Part shown: piece after piece, positions 9,145 to 18,295 of the stretch
How positions within the stretch are numbered: the stretch's first letter is position 1
Layout of the letters: each line of letters starts with the position of its first letter
Assembly: GCF_013116745.1 (NCBI RefSeq)
Contig: NZ_JABFOE010000001.1
Span: 469,798-533,797, forward strand
Direction: 5' to 3'
DNA: 64,000 nt
Origin: Arthrobacter sp. 260
Lineage (GTDB): Bacteria; Actinomycetota; Actinomycetes; Actinomycetales; Micrococcaceae
The notes under the pieces: generated by a model
Database searches by the model: none
Seen by the model: the letters and a program-made list of their open reading frames with translations, nothing else
Told to the model about the DNA's origin: nothing
Program-made: the position numbers and the translations under genes

Positions 9145-10419
9145 ATGACAACACCCGCAGTAGCAGGCAGCCGGCTGGGACGCTTCGGCCGTCTCCCCGC
9201 CCTGGCCGGATCATCCTTCCTCACCATCGGTTTCTTCGCACGGCTCCCGCTGGCCATGCTGACCGTCGGAGCCCTCACCCTGGTCACCGCAGCCAGCGGA
9301 TCCGTGGCTACCGGCGGATTCGCCGCCGGAGCTGTGGGCGTGGGCTCGGCATTGGGCGCACCGATCCTCGGGTACCTCGCCGACCGCACCGGCCAGCGGC
9401 CCGTCCTGCTGATCTCGGCAGCACTGAACACCGCCGCCATCATCTGGGTGGTCGCGTCGAGCTACCTCGTCCCGGACTTCTCCGGAGCATCAACAGCAAT
9501 GATTCTGGCCGCAGCGTTCGGTATGGGTCTGACCTGCCCCCAGATCGGGCCACTGGCGCGGGTGCGCTGGATCGCGCTGACCCGACGCTCCGAACCCGGT
9601 GACCTGGACACGGCGCTGTCCTATGAAAGCACCGCTGACGAGCTGACCTTCGTCCTTGGGCCAGCACTGGTGGGACTCCTCGCGAGCCTGATCGCCCCCT
9701 GGCTGCCGCTGACCCTCGCCGCCGTGCTCACCGTCGTGATGGTGAGCGCCTTCGCCGTGCACAGCACCGTCCAGGCGGTCGTCCCGCTCAGCCGCCGGCC
9801 CCGTCGCGCCCCGGAGGGTCAGTCACCGCCCCGGCGTGGCGCCCCCGGCAGCCGACGGTTCTGGTTACTGGTTCCCCTGCCCGTGTTCGGAATGGTGGCA
9901 ATGGGCACCTTCTTCGGCTCGACACAGACAGCGCTCATTGCCTTCGCGGGAGAATTCGGTGCGGCAACCTCGGCCGGCCTGCTGTACGCGGTGATGGGTC
10001 TGAGCTCGGCGGCCGCCGCCCTGTCGGTGGCCTACTGGCCCGCACGGTTCTCGGCGTCGTGGCGCTGGATTCTCTCAGCGGGAGGGATGAGCCTGCTCAC
10101 CCTGTTCCTCTTCATCCCGCAGGAGGTCCCCCTGATGCTGCTCGTCCTGCTGGTGCTCGGCGTCCCGGTCGGACCCACCATGGTCACCATCTTCAGCATC
10201 GGGTCCATGGTGGCTCCCAAAGAGCTCATGGGCACCGTCATGACCCTCCTGGCCAGCGGAATAGTCGCTGGCACAGCGATCGGTGCTTCGGTAGCCGGGA
10301 CCATCGCCGAAGCCGAGGGATTCAGCGCGGCCTTCGCAGTTCCTGTCGCCGCTGCCGGTGCCCTACTGCTGCTGGGCGTCGTCTCCCTCGCGGTTCCCCG
10401 CCAGCAGCCCGCGGACTAG
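9145..10419 (+). CDS. MFS transporter
   Basis: This 424-residue protein has about twelve hydrophobic segments and a central hydrophilic loop (about residues 212-235, Arg/Pro-rich), as in the major facilitator superfamily. The loop after the second segment (YLADRTGQRPV) is the family motif A in shortened form. The start at 9145 has GGAAAG about 8 bases upstream. Substrate specificity cannot be read. It is a stand-alone gene convergent with the IclR gene, and efflux of a small organic compound is a plausible guess. Confidence 0.8.
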   Translation: MTTPAVAGSRLGRFGRLPALAGSSFLTIGFFARLPLAMLTVGALTLVTAASGSVATGGFAAGAVGVGSALGAPILGYLADRTGQRPVLLISAALNTAAIIWVVASSYLVPDFSGASTAMILAAAFGMGLTCPQIGPLARVRWIALTRRSEPGDLDTALSYESTADELTFVLGPALVGLLASLIAPWLPLTLAAVLTVVMVSAFAVHSTVQAVVPLSRRPRRAPEGQSPPRRGAPGSRRFWLLVPLPVFGMVAMGTFFGSTQTALIAFAGEFGAATSAGLLYAVMGLSSAAAALSVAYWPARFSASWRWILSAGGMSLLTLFLFIPQEVPLMLLVLLVLGVPVGPTMVTIFSIGSMVAPKELMGTVMTLLASGIVAGTAIGASVAGTIAEAEGFSAAFAVPVAAAGALLLLGVVSLAVPRQQPAD

Positions 10420-10431
10420 CTCATCCGGAGG

Positions 10432-11187
10432 TCAGCGCAGCTGATCCTCGATGATCCGCGCGCAGTCAAGCAGGCGGGCGCCAAGTTCTGCGGGGGTGTG
10501 CAGCGAACGGATATAGACGACCGCCACCGCCGCCGGCAGCTCGCCAGGAATCCTCACCGGTACAGCCACCGACGACACCCCATCGATCACCTCGTCGTGG
10601 CTCACCGCATAGCCGGTGCGCTGGGCGGTGCGGGCATCGGCACGGTACGGCTGCCCCGGTGCACAGCGCTCCCACGCCGGTTCGGAGAGCGCCGACTGGA
10701 TGGCTACTCCCGGCGCCCCAGCGCTCACCGGGTGGCGGGTGCCGGGGCGCTGGGCCACTGTGGCTCCGGTGTGACGGGGTTCCACCGCAACGAGCGTCAC
10801 GCACTCTTGCTGGTCGAGGACAACCACGAAGGCGGTCATGCCCAGCGTGTTCGCCAGCTGGGTCAGCTCTGGGAGGGCAGCTGACTGCAGATCGCTCGCG
10901 ACGCCCCGGGCCAGGACTGCCAGGCCGGGCCCGGCCTTCACCCCTCCAGCCGCATCACGGACTACCAGCGAATGATCCTCGAGCGTCCGCAGGATCCGGT
11001 AGGCGATGGAGCGGTGAACGCCGAGACGCGACGACAGCTCGGCAATCGACAACGGTGAACTCGCCTCGGCCAGGATCTCCAGGGCGCGAATACCGCGGGA
11101 GAGGGTCTGCGAGTGCGTTGAGGCTGCCACCGCAGTCCCACTCCGGGCACTCTCCACGGCGGTCCCTCCTGGCGCTTCGACTGTCAT
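10432..11187 (-). CDS. IclR-family transcriptional regulator
   Basis: The N-terminal winged helix-turn-helix (about residues 30-85, with RGIRALEILAEASSPLSIAE) and the C-terminal effector-binding domain are typical of IclR proteins of 250 residues. An in-frame GTG at 11196 would add three residues. I prefer the ATG at 11187 because GGAAG lies 8 bases before it, while the same sequence abuts the GTG. The gene is divergent from the flavin reductase/oxygenase pair, whose expression it probably controls together with its own. Confidence 0.88.
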   Translation of the reverse strand: MTVEAPGGTAVESARSGTAVAASTHSQTLSRGIRALEILAEASSPLSIAELSSRLGVHRSIAYRILRTLEDHSLVVRDAAGGVKAGPGLAVLARGVASDLQSAALPELTQLANTLGMTAFVVVLDQQECVTLVAVEPRHTGATVAQRPGTRHPVSAGAPGVAIQSALSEPAWERCAPGQPYRADARTAQRTGYAVSHDEVIDGVSSVAVPVRIPGELPAAVAVVYIRSLHTPAELGARLLDCARIIEDQLR

Positions 11188-11209
11188 CTCGGTCACTTCC
11201 GGTCAATAT

Positions 11210-11243
11210 TTCACTATCTGAATGAAATGTTCAACTATAGAAC
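11210..11243. promoter_or_regulatory. Two tandem inverted repeats, candidate IclR operators
   Basis: Site 1 (11210-11222) is TTCA, five bases, TGAA. Site 2 (11229-11243) is GTTC, seven bases, GAAC. Both contain CTAT in the centre and their centres are 20 bases apart, two helical turns. They lie in the 102-base gap between the IclR gene and the divergent flavin-reductase gene, where an autoregulated operator is expected. Confidence 0.45.
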
Positions 11244-11289
11244 AGCTAGGCTGGAAAGGAGCCAACGAGCCCATCGAAGGAGTCCCGCA

Positions 11290-11841
11290 ATGATCGCGTC
11301 ACCGCAGAACTGGGGTGCGGCTTGTGACGGTTTCGCCGCCCGCCGCCGCTCGCTCAACGCGCCCCGCGCGCACCACTTCAGGGGGAGCCTCGGCCGGTTC
11401 GCCACCGGGGTGGCCATCGTGACGTTCGACGGCGCCACCAAGCGCCACGGGATTACCGTCAATTCCTTCACCTCGGTGTCGATGGACCCGCCGCTGGTTC
11501 TGGTGAGCATTGCGCGCAGCACCAAGGCTCACGATGAACTGGCCGGACGCCCCTTCACCGTCAACATTCTCGGCGCCGAGCAACGCTCGCTCGCCATGCA
11601 TTTCGCGGGCCGGCCCACCAACGAGCCCACCTGGCTGGAGGGCACCACGGCGCCCCGCCTGGCCAATGTGCTGGCCTTTTTCGAGTGCACGCCCTGGGCG
11701 GCGTACGACGGCGGTGACCACACCCTGTACCTGGGGGAAGTGCAGGACTTCAACTACCGCAAGGGCGATGCGCTCGCGTACGCCAACAGCACCTTCACGA
11801 CCATTCCGGAGAACCAGCTGGGAATGGAAGACCTGCTCTAG
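11290..11841 (+). CDS. Flavin reductase component of a two-component monooxygenase (HpaC-like)
   Basis: The 183-residue protein has the flavin-reductase-like fold shared with HpaC and related enzymes: FRGSLGRFATGVAIVTF, the SFTSVSMDPPLVLVSI core and an SLAMHFAG segment. It supplies reduced FAD or FMN to a partner oxygenase, here surely the HpaB-type protein encoded 57 bases downstream. I start at the ATG at 11290 with AAGGAG about 9 bases upstream; an open frame from 11227 has no family similarity. Expression is probably under the divergent IclR regulator. Confidence 0.85.
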   Translation: MIASPQNWGAACDGFAARRRSLNAPRAHHFRGSLGRFATGVAIVTFDGATKRHGITVNSFTSVSMDPPLVLVSIARSTKAHDELAGRPFTVNILGAEQRSLAMHFAGRPTNEPTWLEGTTAPRLANVLAFFECTPWAAYDGGDHTLYLGEVQDFNYRKGDALAYANSTFTTIPENQLGMEDLL

Positions 11842-11898
11842 CGGGTTGCACCACCGGCAGCACAATCAACAGCCACACCTCACGGCAACTGGAGCACA

Positions 11899-13353
11899 AT
11901 GGGAATCCGATCCGGCACGCAGTATCTGGACAAGCTGAACTCCATGCGGCCGCACGTGGTCATCAATGGCGAAACGGTCAGCGAAAACGTCGCCGACCAC
12001 CCGGCGTTCCGGAACGTCGCACGGACCTACGCCCGGCTCTACGATCTCCAGCACGATCCTGACTACACCGAACAACTCACCTACGTCTCGCCGACGAGCG
12101 GCGACCTGGTGAACGCCTCCTTTCTGGTGCCGCGGACCGTCGCGGATCTTCAGCGGCGCCGAGCGGCAACCTCCTGCTGGGCGGAATACTCGCACGGGTT
12201 TTTGGGCAGGACGGGTGACTATATGAACGGTTGCCTGACCGCGCTGAGCACCGCCGAAAAGTGGTTCGCGCAGGCGGATCCGATGTTCGGCGAGAATATC
12301 CGCCGGTTCTACGAGCACTGCCGGGAGAACGATCTCCTCACCACCCACACCCTCATCCCGCCGCAGGTCAACCGGTCGGTGGCCGGGTCCGAGCAGCTGG
12401 GTGGCCAGCTCTCCGCCCGGATCACTGAGGAGCGCGACGATGGAATCATCATCAACGGGGCGCGCATGCTCGCTACCATCGCACCCATCGCCGACGAACT
12501 GCTGGTGTTCCCCTCCACCCTGTTGCGGGGAACACCGGAGGATGCTCCGTACTCCTATGCGTTTGCGCTGCCGAGCGACACCGAAGGCCTGAGGTACCTC
12601 TGCCGTACCTCGCTCTACAACGGGGGATCGACGCACGACGAGCCGCTGGCGTCGCGTTTTGAGGAGATGGACGCCGTCGTCGTCTTCGACAACGTGTTCG
12701 TGCCCAACGAGCGGGTCTTCATGCTGGGTCACCCGGACCTGTGCAACAGTTTCTACTCCGACACGGGTGCCGGAGCGCTGATGACCCACCAGGTGGTCAG
12801 CCGGACCATCGCCAAGAGCGAGTTTTTCCTGGGCCTGGCATCGGAGCTGTCGCAATCGATCGGCATCGACGGTTTCCAGCACATCCAGGAGGATCTCGCC
12901 GAACTGATCCAGACGGTGGAAATCGGCAAGGCCCTGATGCGGGCATCGGAAGTGGATGCGCAGCGCAACGACGACGGCGTCATGCTGCCGAAGTGGACCA
13001 CCCTGAACGCCGCTCGGAACTGGTATCCGAAGGTGGCTCAGCGGTTCCCCGAGATCATCAGGAAGTTCGCCGCGAGCGGCCTGATGGCACTTCCCGGGGA
13101 AGCCGATCTGGCCAGCGCGGCGTTGCCGGACATTGAGCTATACCTGCAGGCGAAGACCCTCACCGGACCCGAGCGGGTGCGGCTGTTCAAGCTGGCGCAC
13201 GACGCGTCGATCTCCGGGTTCTCCGGGCGCCAGGCCCTGTACGAATACTTCTTCTTCGGTGACCCAGTGCGGATGGCCGGAGCACTGGTGAAGAGCTATG
13301 ACACGGCGCCGGTGCAGGCGCGGGTCCGTGAGTTCCTGAACCGTTCGGACTGA
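11899..13353 (+). CDS. 4-hydroxyphenylacetate 3-monooxygenase-type oxygenase (HpaB family)
   Basis: The 484 residues match the length and pattern of the large, FADH2-using oxygenase of class D flavin monooxygenases: the N-terminal RSGTQYLDKLN start, an acyl-CoA-dehydrogenase-like middle domain (RPVADGIIINGARMLATIAP-like region at about residues 170-195) and the helical C-terminal domain. Members hydroxylate phenols ortho to the existing hydroxyl. The exact substrate (4-hydroxyphenylacetate, phenol, chlorophenol or nitrophenol) cannot be told, and no ring-cleavage genes are in the window. It forms an operon with the reductase. Confidence 0.85.
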   Translation: MGIRSGTQYLDKLNSMRPHVVINGETVSENVADHPAFRNVARTYARLYDLQHDPDYTEQLTYVSPTSGDLVNASFLVPRTVADLQRRRAATSCWAEYSHGFLGRTGDYMNGCLTALSTAEKWFAQADPMFGENIRRFYEHCRENDLLTTHTLIPPQVNRSVAGSEQLGGQLSARITEERDDGIIINGARMLATIAPIADELLVFPSTLLRGTPEDAPYSYAFALPSDTEGLRYLCRTSLYNGGSTHDEPLASRFEEMDAVVVFDNVFVPNERVFMLGHPDLCNSFYSDTGAGALMTHQVVSRTIAKSEFFLGLASELSQSIGIDGFQHIQEDLAELIQTVEIGKALMRASEVDAQRNDDGVMLPKWTTLNAARNWYPKVAQRFPEIIRKFAASGLMALPGEADLASAALPDIELYLQAKTLTGPERVRLFKLAHDASISGFSGRQALYEYFFFGDPVRMAGALVKSYDTAPVQARVREFLNRSD

Positions 13354-13468
13354 CCTGGCCTGACTGGCGACTAACCGCGACGGGCTGCGCCGCCGCCCAG
13401 GTACTTGATAGCCCGGACCCGGTCGGCTACTTTTGCGCTATCGGTCTCACCAGCGATGGGAGAGAACC

Positions 13469-15205
13469 GTGTCCGGCACCGGGTCAGAGTCCACCAATCG
13501 ATCGTCGTCGGGCACCGGATCAGGGCCCGTTGCCCTGGCGGTGGCCGCGGTCCTGCTCGGCGGGTACGCCGGGCTCATAGTCACCGCCACGCCGTCGTCG
13601 GCGGTGGTGATCGACGAGCGTATCCCGTGCGCCGAGCTCCTCCCACCGGACTACGCCGAGGCTTTCGCCGGTGCAGGCTACGAACTTGTCGACCTGGGTG
13701 AGGATCCGTCGGGGGATCCCAACGACCCCTTCGTCGCCAACGGCGGAAGCAGCTGCCGGTGGGGGATACCCCAGTCGGACATTCTTGAACCCTTCAGCTA
13801 CTCACCGCTGGACGACGCCGCCGCGCAGGAGCAGCGGAACCGACTTCTGGGCGAGGGGTACAGCCAGGAACAGACCGACGACGGCCTCATCCTCCGGCCG
13901 CCGCCCGAGGAGGGCTTCGGCAACTTCTTCCCGGATTACCAGTACGTCTTCACTGATGGCTTCTGGTTCAACGCGGGCAGCCCTGAAATCATTGCCCAGA
14001 TGCGTGAGACGGTCGACGCCGCGGAACCACCTGCCGAACCCGAACCGGAGCCCACTGTGGAACCCGATCCGCTGCCGGAAGTCACCCAGCAGGAAGTACT
14101 GGTTGAGGAACCGGTTACCGCGCTCCTTCCCGACCAGCCGCCCGAAATCCAGGTGTTCGGTGCAGCTGAACCGTCGGTCCTGAGCGGGCTGCGCCCGGTC
14201 GGAGACGTGGTGCTCACCCCCGCCGTCGTCACGGGCACCGTCACAGTAGCGGTCATCTTCGCCGCAATTGTCGGACTGCCCGGCAAACTGATGGAACAGG
14301 CCCTGGCCGGGAACTGGGACCGGATCCGGCGTCATCTCACCCCTCTGACCACGCCCCTGCACCGCTGGCGAGAATCACCGGGGGCCCGGACCGTCACAGC
14401 CAGGCTCTCCGCCGCACCGCAGTGGGCCGCCATCGCAGGCGGTGTGGTCATCGCCAGCATCCTCTCGGGATTCATTGACCCGGAGTTCGGCCTCAATCCC
14501 GGGTCGCTCAGGATGTTCCTCTCCTTCGCCGTGACCTTCATGGTGGAGGGTCTGCTCGGGCTCGCGGTGATTGCCCTCATCCTGCGGAGCAGAGGTGAGA
14601 CCGTGGGGTTGCACCTGAGGTATGGTTCCTTGCTGGTGATCGTGGCGGCAGTGGTCCTCAGCCGGGTAACTGAATTCCAGCCCGGCGTGGTGTTCGGCCT
14701 CATCATTGCGCTGAGCTACGCATCGACCGGGTCCCTGCGGCGGGAGGCCGCACTCACCGGCGCGGAGGTGGGGTACGTCCTGGCCCTGGGGATCGGGAGC
14801 TGGCTCACCTACAGTGAGCTCACTGAACGCAGCGGCGCATCGCCCGGGCCGCTGGATGTATTTGTCATCGAGACGGCTGCCGGCCTGGCCATCGGATGCC
14901 TCGCCGCGCTGCCCCTGGTCCTGCTGCCGTGGCGCGGCCTGCCCGGAGGCACGCTGTATGCGTTTAATCGCCGGCTGTGGGCGGCCAGCTATCTTGTAGC
15001 CAGTCTGACCTTCGTCGTCGTCGTGATTCCCTTCCCTGAAAGCTGGCAGGCAGTCGAAACGTCACTGATCACGTGGATCGCGCTGTACCTGGTGTACGCG
15101 GCGATGGCGGTGTTCGTCTGGTGGTGGTTGACCCATCTGTGGCCTGGAACCGATGATCCCGCCGAGCCGGAAGCGCTGGACCCGGAGCTGGAGGGTCGCC
15201 GGTAA
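13469..15205 (+). CDS. Large multi-pass membrane protein of unknown function
   Basis: I do not recognise this 578-residue protein. From the GTG at 13469 (GGGAGAG just upstream) it has one N-terminal membrane segment, then about 190 residues that look extracytoplasmic: Pro/Glu-rich, with two Cys (in RIPCAEL and SSCRWG) that could form a disulphide, and a run of Pro-Glu repeats. About eight to nine further membrane segments follow. The second half has the look of a multi-pass protein with DUF-type VKR/CAAX-like topology, but I see no catalytic motif. It stands alone between the monooxygenase and transporter genes. Confidence 0.7.
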   Translation: MSGTGSESTNRSSSGTGSGPVALAVAAVLLGGYAGLIVTATPSSAVVIDERIPCAELLPPDYAEAFAGAGYELVDLGEDPSGDPNDPFVANGGSSCRWGIPQSDILEPFSYSPLDDAAAQEQRNRLLGEGYSQEQTDDGLILRPPPEEGFGNFFPDYQYVFTDGFWFNAGSPEIIAQMRETVDAAEPPAEPEPEPTVEPDPLPEVTQQEVLVEEPVTALLPDQPPEIQVFGAAEPSVLSGLRPVGDVVLTPAVVTGTVTVAVIFAAIVGLPGKLMEQALAGNWDRIRRHLTPLTTPLHRWRESPGARTVTARLSAAPQWAAIAGGVVIASILSGFIDPEFGLNPGSLRMFLSFAVTFMVEGLLGLAVIALILRSRGETVGLHLRYGSLLVIVAAVVLSRVTEFQPGVVFGLIIALSYASTGSLRREAALTGAEVGYVLALGIGSWLTYSELTERSGASPGPLDVFVIETAAGLAIGCLAALPLVLLPWRGLPGGTLYAFNRRLWAASYLVASLTFVVVVIPFPESWQAVETSLITWIALYLVYAAMAVFVWWWLTHLWPGTDDPAEPEALDPELEGRR

Positions 15206-15346
15206 CCTGCCGGGCCACTGGCCTTTCCTGCCGTCGGCGACGTTCCCGCGGGGTGCACGGATTAAAGTGACAGAGGGTAGTATGATCAGCGTCACAATTA
15301 CCGAACGTTCTGTCAGTAAATAGTCCGCCCCACCCTGGAGTACACA

Positions 15347-16678
15347 ATGACGTCTTCTTCAACCAGCGTTGGCCAGCCCAACCAGCGCGTGACCCGCGAG
15401 GAACGCAAGGTTCTCGCGGGGACCCTGGTCGGCACCACCATCGAGTGGTACGACTTCTTCATTTTCGCCCAGCTCACCGCAACAGTCCTGGCGGGGCTTT
15501 TCCTGACCCCGCTGTCGGAGTCCAATGCGGGCCTGGCCCAGATTCTCTCCTTCGCCCTGATCGGTATCAGCTTCCTGTTCCGTCCGCTGGGCGCCATCGT
15601 CGCCGGCCACCTGGGCGACCGGATCGGCCGCAAGGCAGTCCTGGTGATGACCCTGCTCCTGATGGGCGGCGCCACCGCGCTGATCGGCCTGCTGCCGACC
15701 TACGCTCAGATCGGCATGTGGGCGCCCATCCTGCTCATCCTCTTCCGTATCATCCAGGGCTTCTCGGCGGGTGGCGAATGGGGCGGTGCGGCCCTGATGG
15801 CTGTAGAGCATGCACCGGTACACAAGCGTGGACTCTTCGGTGCCTACCCGCAGATCGGCGTCCCGATCGGCATGATTCTGGCAACCAGCCTGCTCCTGCT
15901 GCTGCGCACGGTCCTCACCGAGGACGAGTTCCTCGCCTGGGGCTGGCGGATTCCGTTCCTCCTCTCGGTGGTCCTCATCGTGGTGGGCTACCTGATTCGT
16001 CGCTCAGTCGCCGAGAGCCCCGTGTTCAAGGAAATGGCCCAGCGCAAAGCTGAGAGCAAGGCGCCGTTGCGCGAACTGTTCAAGAACCACACGAGGAACG
16101 TACTCCTGTCCGCCGCCATCTTCATAGGCAACAACGCGGCTGGCTACCTCCTGATCGCCTTCTTCATCTCCTACGCGACCGGACGGCTGGGTCTTCCCAT
16201 CACCGACGTTCTGCTCGCGACGGTGCTGGCCTCGTTCGGTTGGCTCATCTTCACCATGGTGGGTGGCTGGCTCTCCGACAAGATCGGCAGGGTCCGCACC
16301 TTCCAGATCGGTTACGCCTGGGTCTTTGTCTGGATGATCCCCATGTTCATGATGATCGACACCGGTGACATCGTGCTCTACGGCATTGCGCTGTTCGTGC
16401 TGACCATCGGACTGGGACTGTCCTACGGGCCCATGTCCGCCATGTACGCCGAGATGTTCCCCGCCCAGGTGCGGTACTCGGGCATCTCGATCGGGTACGC
16501 CCTCGGTGCGATCCTCGGTGGTGCCTTCGCCGCGACAGTGGCACAGGCCCTGCTCGAGGCATACGAGTGGTCGGGGTCGGTCGCAATCTACATCATGGTG
16601 CTCTGCGTGATTTCCTTCATCGGGGTGAGCCTGGTCAAGGAAACCAAGGGCGCACCCCTGGGTGTGTCGCACCACTAG
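15347..16678 (+). CDS. MHS-type MFS transporter (ProP/ShiA-like symporter)
   Basis: This 443-residue twelve-segment transporter has the metabolite:H+ symporter signatures: TIEWYDFFIF in segment one, GHLGDRIGRKAVLV (motif A), QGFSAGGEWGGAALM in segment four and LSDKIGRVRTF in the centre. The family imports compatible solutes, shikimate, citrate and similar acids with protons. CTGGAG precedes the ATG at 15347. It is monocistronic, ending in a strong terminator. Confidence 0.88.
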   Translation: MTSSSTSVGQPNQRVTREERKVLAGTLVGTTIEWYDFFIFAQLTATVLAGLFLTPLSESNAGLAQILSFALIGISFLFRPLGAIVAGHLGDRIGRKAVLVMTLLLMGGATALIGLLPTYAQIGMWAPILLILFRIIQGFSAGGEWGGAALMAVEHAPVHKRGLFGAYPQIGVPIGMILATSLLLLLRTVLTEDEFLAWGWRIPFLLSVVLIVVGYLIRRSVAESPVFKEMAQRKAESKAPLRELFKNHTRNVLLSAAIFIGNNAAGYLLIAFFISYATGRLGLPITDVLLATVLASFGWLIFTMVGGWLSDKIGRVRTFQIGYAWVFVWMIPMFMMIDTGDIVLYGIALFVLTIGLGLSYGPMSAMYAEMFPAQVRYSGISIGYALGAILGGAFAATVAQALLEAYEWSGSVAIYIMVLCVISFIGVSLVKETKGAPLGVSHH

Positions 16679-16697
16679 CGGGACCAGCCCAACCTCA

Positions 16698-16745
16698 AGA
16701 GGCCGGAAGCGGCGGGAGAACTCCCACTGTTTCCGGCCTCTCGTC
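16698..16745 (+). terminator. Rho-independent terminator after the MHS transporter
   Basis: AGAGGCCGGAA (16698-16708) pairs perfectly with TTCCGGCCTCT (16731-16741). An inner GGGAG/CTCCC stem sits in the loop and a short CGTCTT tail follows. It starts 20 bases after the transporter stop and separates it from the glycosylase gene. Confidence 0.75.
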
Positions 16746-16771
16746 TTGCCGGGCAGTGTTAACCTAGGTCC

Positions 16772-17668
16772 ATGCCAGAGATGCCTGAGGTGCAGGGGCT
16801 AGTTGACTTCCTGCGACGGAAGTTGATTCCCGACGACGGACCCCCCGCCGTCGTCGCCGACGTTGAAGTCGCATCCTTCTCGGTGCTGAAGACGGCGCAG
16901 GTACCGGTGCGCGCGCTCACCGGCGAGCCGGTGCAGTCAGCTCACCGGCGCGGGAAGTTCCTGGTGCTTCAGATCGGCGGTAAATACCTCGTGATGCACC
17001 TGGCACGGGCCGGGTGGCTCAGGTGGTCCGATAATCTCAGCACCACGCGGCTAAAACCCGGCAAGGGGCCGATCGCGTTGCGGGTACGGTTCGCCCACGG
17101 CGGGAACGACGCCGGCGCGGGCGACCAGCCTGGTTTTGATCTGACCGAGGCGGGCACCCGGAAGTCGCTGGCAGCCTATCTGGTGGAGCATCCCGACGAG
17201 GTGCCCGGGATCGCCCGTCTGGGGCCGGACGCCCTGGACATGGACCTGGACTCCTTCGCGGAATTGCTGAAGTCCCACGCCGGCCAGATCAAGGGCCTCC
17301 TGCGGGACCAGTCGAAGGTGGCGGGAATCGGGAACGCGTATAGCGACGAGATCCTCCATGCCGCCCGTCTGTCGCCGTTTGCCCACGCGAACAAACTGGA
17401 CGACGACGCCGTCGCTACCCTGCACGCCACGATGCGGCAGATGCTGCAGACGGCCATCACGGCGGCGTCGGGAAAGCCCGCCAAGGAACTCAAGGACACC
17501 AAACGGGAGGCGCTGCGGGTCCATGCGCGGACCGGGGAGCCCTGCCCGGTGTGCGGAGACACGGTGCGTGAGGTGTCCTTCGCGGATTCCTCGCTGCAGT
17601 ACTGCCCCACCTGCCAGACCGGCGGGAAGCCCCTCGCCGACCGGCGAACCTCCAAGTTCCTGAAGTAG
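16772..17668 (+). CDS. Fpg/Nei-family DNA glycosylase/AP lyase
   Basis: The 298-residue protein starts MPEMPEVQGL, so the catalytic proline and the conserved glutamate are in place after Met removal. It has the helix-two-turn-helix segment (about residues 170-200, LLRDQSKVAGIGNAYSDE, containing the conserved Asn) and a C-terminal zinc finger with CPVC and CPTC pairs. These enzymes excise oxidised bases and cleave the strand by beta-delta elimination. Whether it acts like Fpg (8-oxoguanine) or Nei cannot be told. The second ATG (MPEVQ) is less likely as start because it would shift the catalytic proline context. Confidence 0.88.
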   Translation: MPEMPEVQGLVDFLRRKLIPDDGPPAVVADVEVASFSVLKTAQVPVRALTGEPVQSAHRRGKFLVLQIGGKYLVMHLARAGWLRWSDNLSTTRLKPGKGPIALRVRFAHGGNDAGAGDQPGFDLTEAGTRKSLAAYLVEHPDEVPGIARLGPDALDMDLDSFAELLKSHAGQIKGLLRDQSKVAGIGNAYSDEILHAARLSPFAHANKLDDDAVATLHATMRQMLQTAITAASGKPAKELKDTKREALRVHARTGEPCPVCGDTVREVSFADSSLQYCPTCQTGGKPLADRRTSKFLK

Positions 17669-17669
17669 C

Positions 17670-17698
17670 GAGCCCGCAACCTCGTAGGCTGCGGGCTC
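17670..17698. terminator. Hairpin between two convergent genes
   Basis: GAGCCCGCA and TGCGGGCTC form a perfect 9-base-pair stem with an 11-base loop. It lies directly after the glycosylase stop and just beyond the end of the converging membrane-protein gene. With no T-run it may act as a bidirectional terminator. Confidence 0.6.
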
Positions 17699-17704
17699 CG
17701 TCGC

Positions 17705-18190
17705 CTACGGGCGCAGGGGAGGGGAGACAGGTGCTCCGGTCGCCGATACCCGGCGGGGGCGGAACCGGCGAAAGCTATACACGATCAGGGAAATGGCGAT
17801 CACGCCCGAGCCGATCATGGTGCCTCCCGTGACCCACCCGCCAGGAAGCCACCAACGCTCCTCCAGTGGCCACCATCCGGGTGTGGGTGGCTGCAGCCCC
17901 CAGATGACACCGATCGTCATCAGGATCAGGGCACCCAGGACGCTCAAGGCGATGCGGGGCCAGGTCTGAACTCCCAACTCCGCCGCGTGCAGGGCACGCG
18001 CCTTGATGGGGTGCAGCAGCCGGTCGGCCCATGCGTACCGCAGGGACAGGATGGTGAGCCCGGCAGCGAGCATCAGGAGACCGGGGCCGGGCAACACCAG
18101 TGCTGCCACGCCCAGAACCACCAGGGTCCACCCGCCCACTTCGATGGCGACCCGCCGTATCCACGGGTGAACCCGATCCGACTTCATCAT
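17705..18190 (-). CDS. PGPGW-type transmembrane protein (TIGR02611-like)
   Basis: The 161-residue protein has two N-terminal membrane segments around VLPGPGLLMLAAGLTIL, the core of the PGPGW family of small actinobacterial membrane proteins, and two further segments after residue 80. The C-terminus is basic and Pro-rich. The function of the family is not known. It is convergent with the glycosylase and divergent from the DHFR-like gene. Confidence 0.75.
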   Translation of the reverse strand: MMKSDRVHPWIRRVAIEVGGWTLVVLGVAALVLPGPGLLMLAAGLTILSLRYAWADRLLHPIKARALHAAELGVQTWPRIALSVLGALILMTIGVIWGLQPPTPGWWPLEERWWLPGGWVTGGTMIGSGVIAISLIVYSFRRFRPRRVSATGAPVSPPLRP

Positions 18191-18295
18191 GGAATTAGCT
18201 TCCCATACTCGGCAGGCGGGCGCGCGGCCGCGACCGGCACAGCCCCACCGGCCAGATGCTGGACACCGGACCGCCCAGAACGGAAGGATGACCCC

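Noticed and set aside
13433..13468. TTG start at 13433 for the large membrane protein
   Set aside because: The GTG at 13469 has a purine-rich ribosome site immediately upstream and leads straight into a hydrophobic signal-like segment. The extra 12 residues add nothing.
15303..15310. GAACGTTC upstream of the MHS transporter as a LexA (SOS) box
   Set aside because: The actinobacterial SOS box needs GAAC and GTTC arms separated by four bases. Here they are fused into an 8-base palindrome, which is common by chance.
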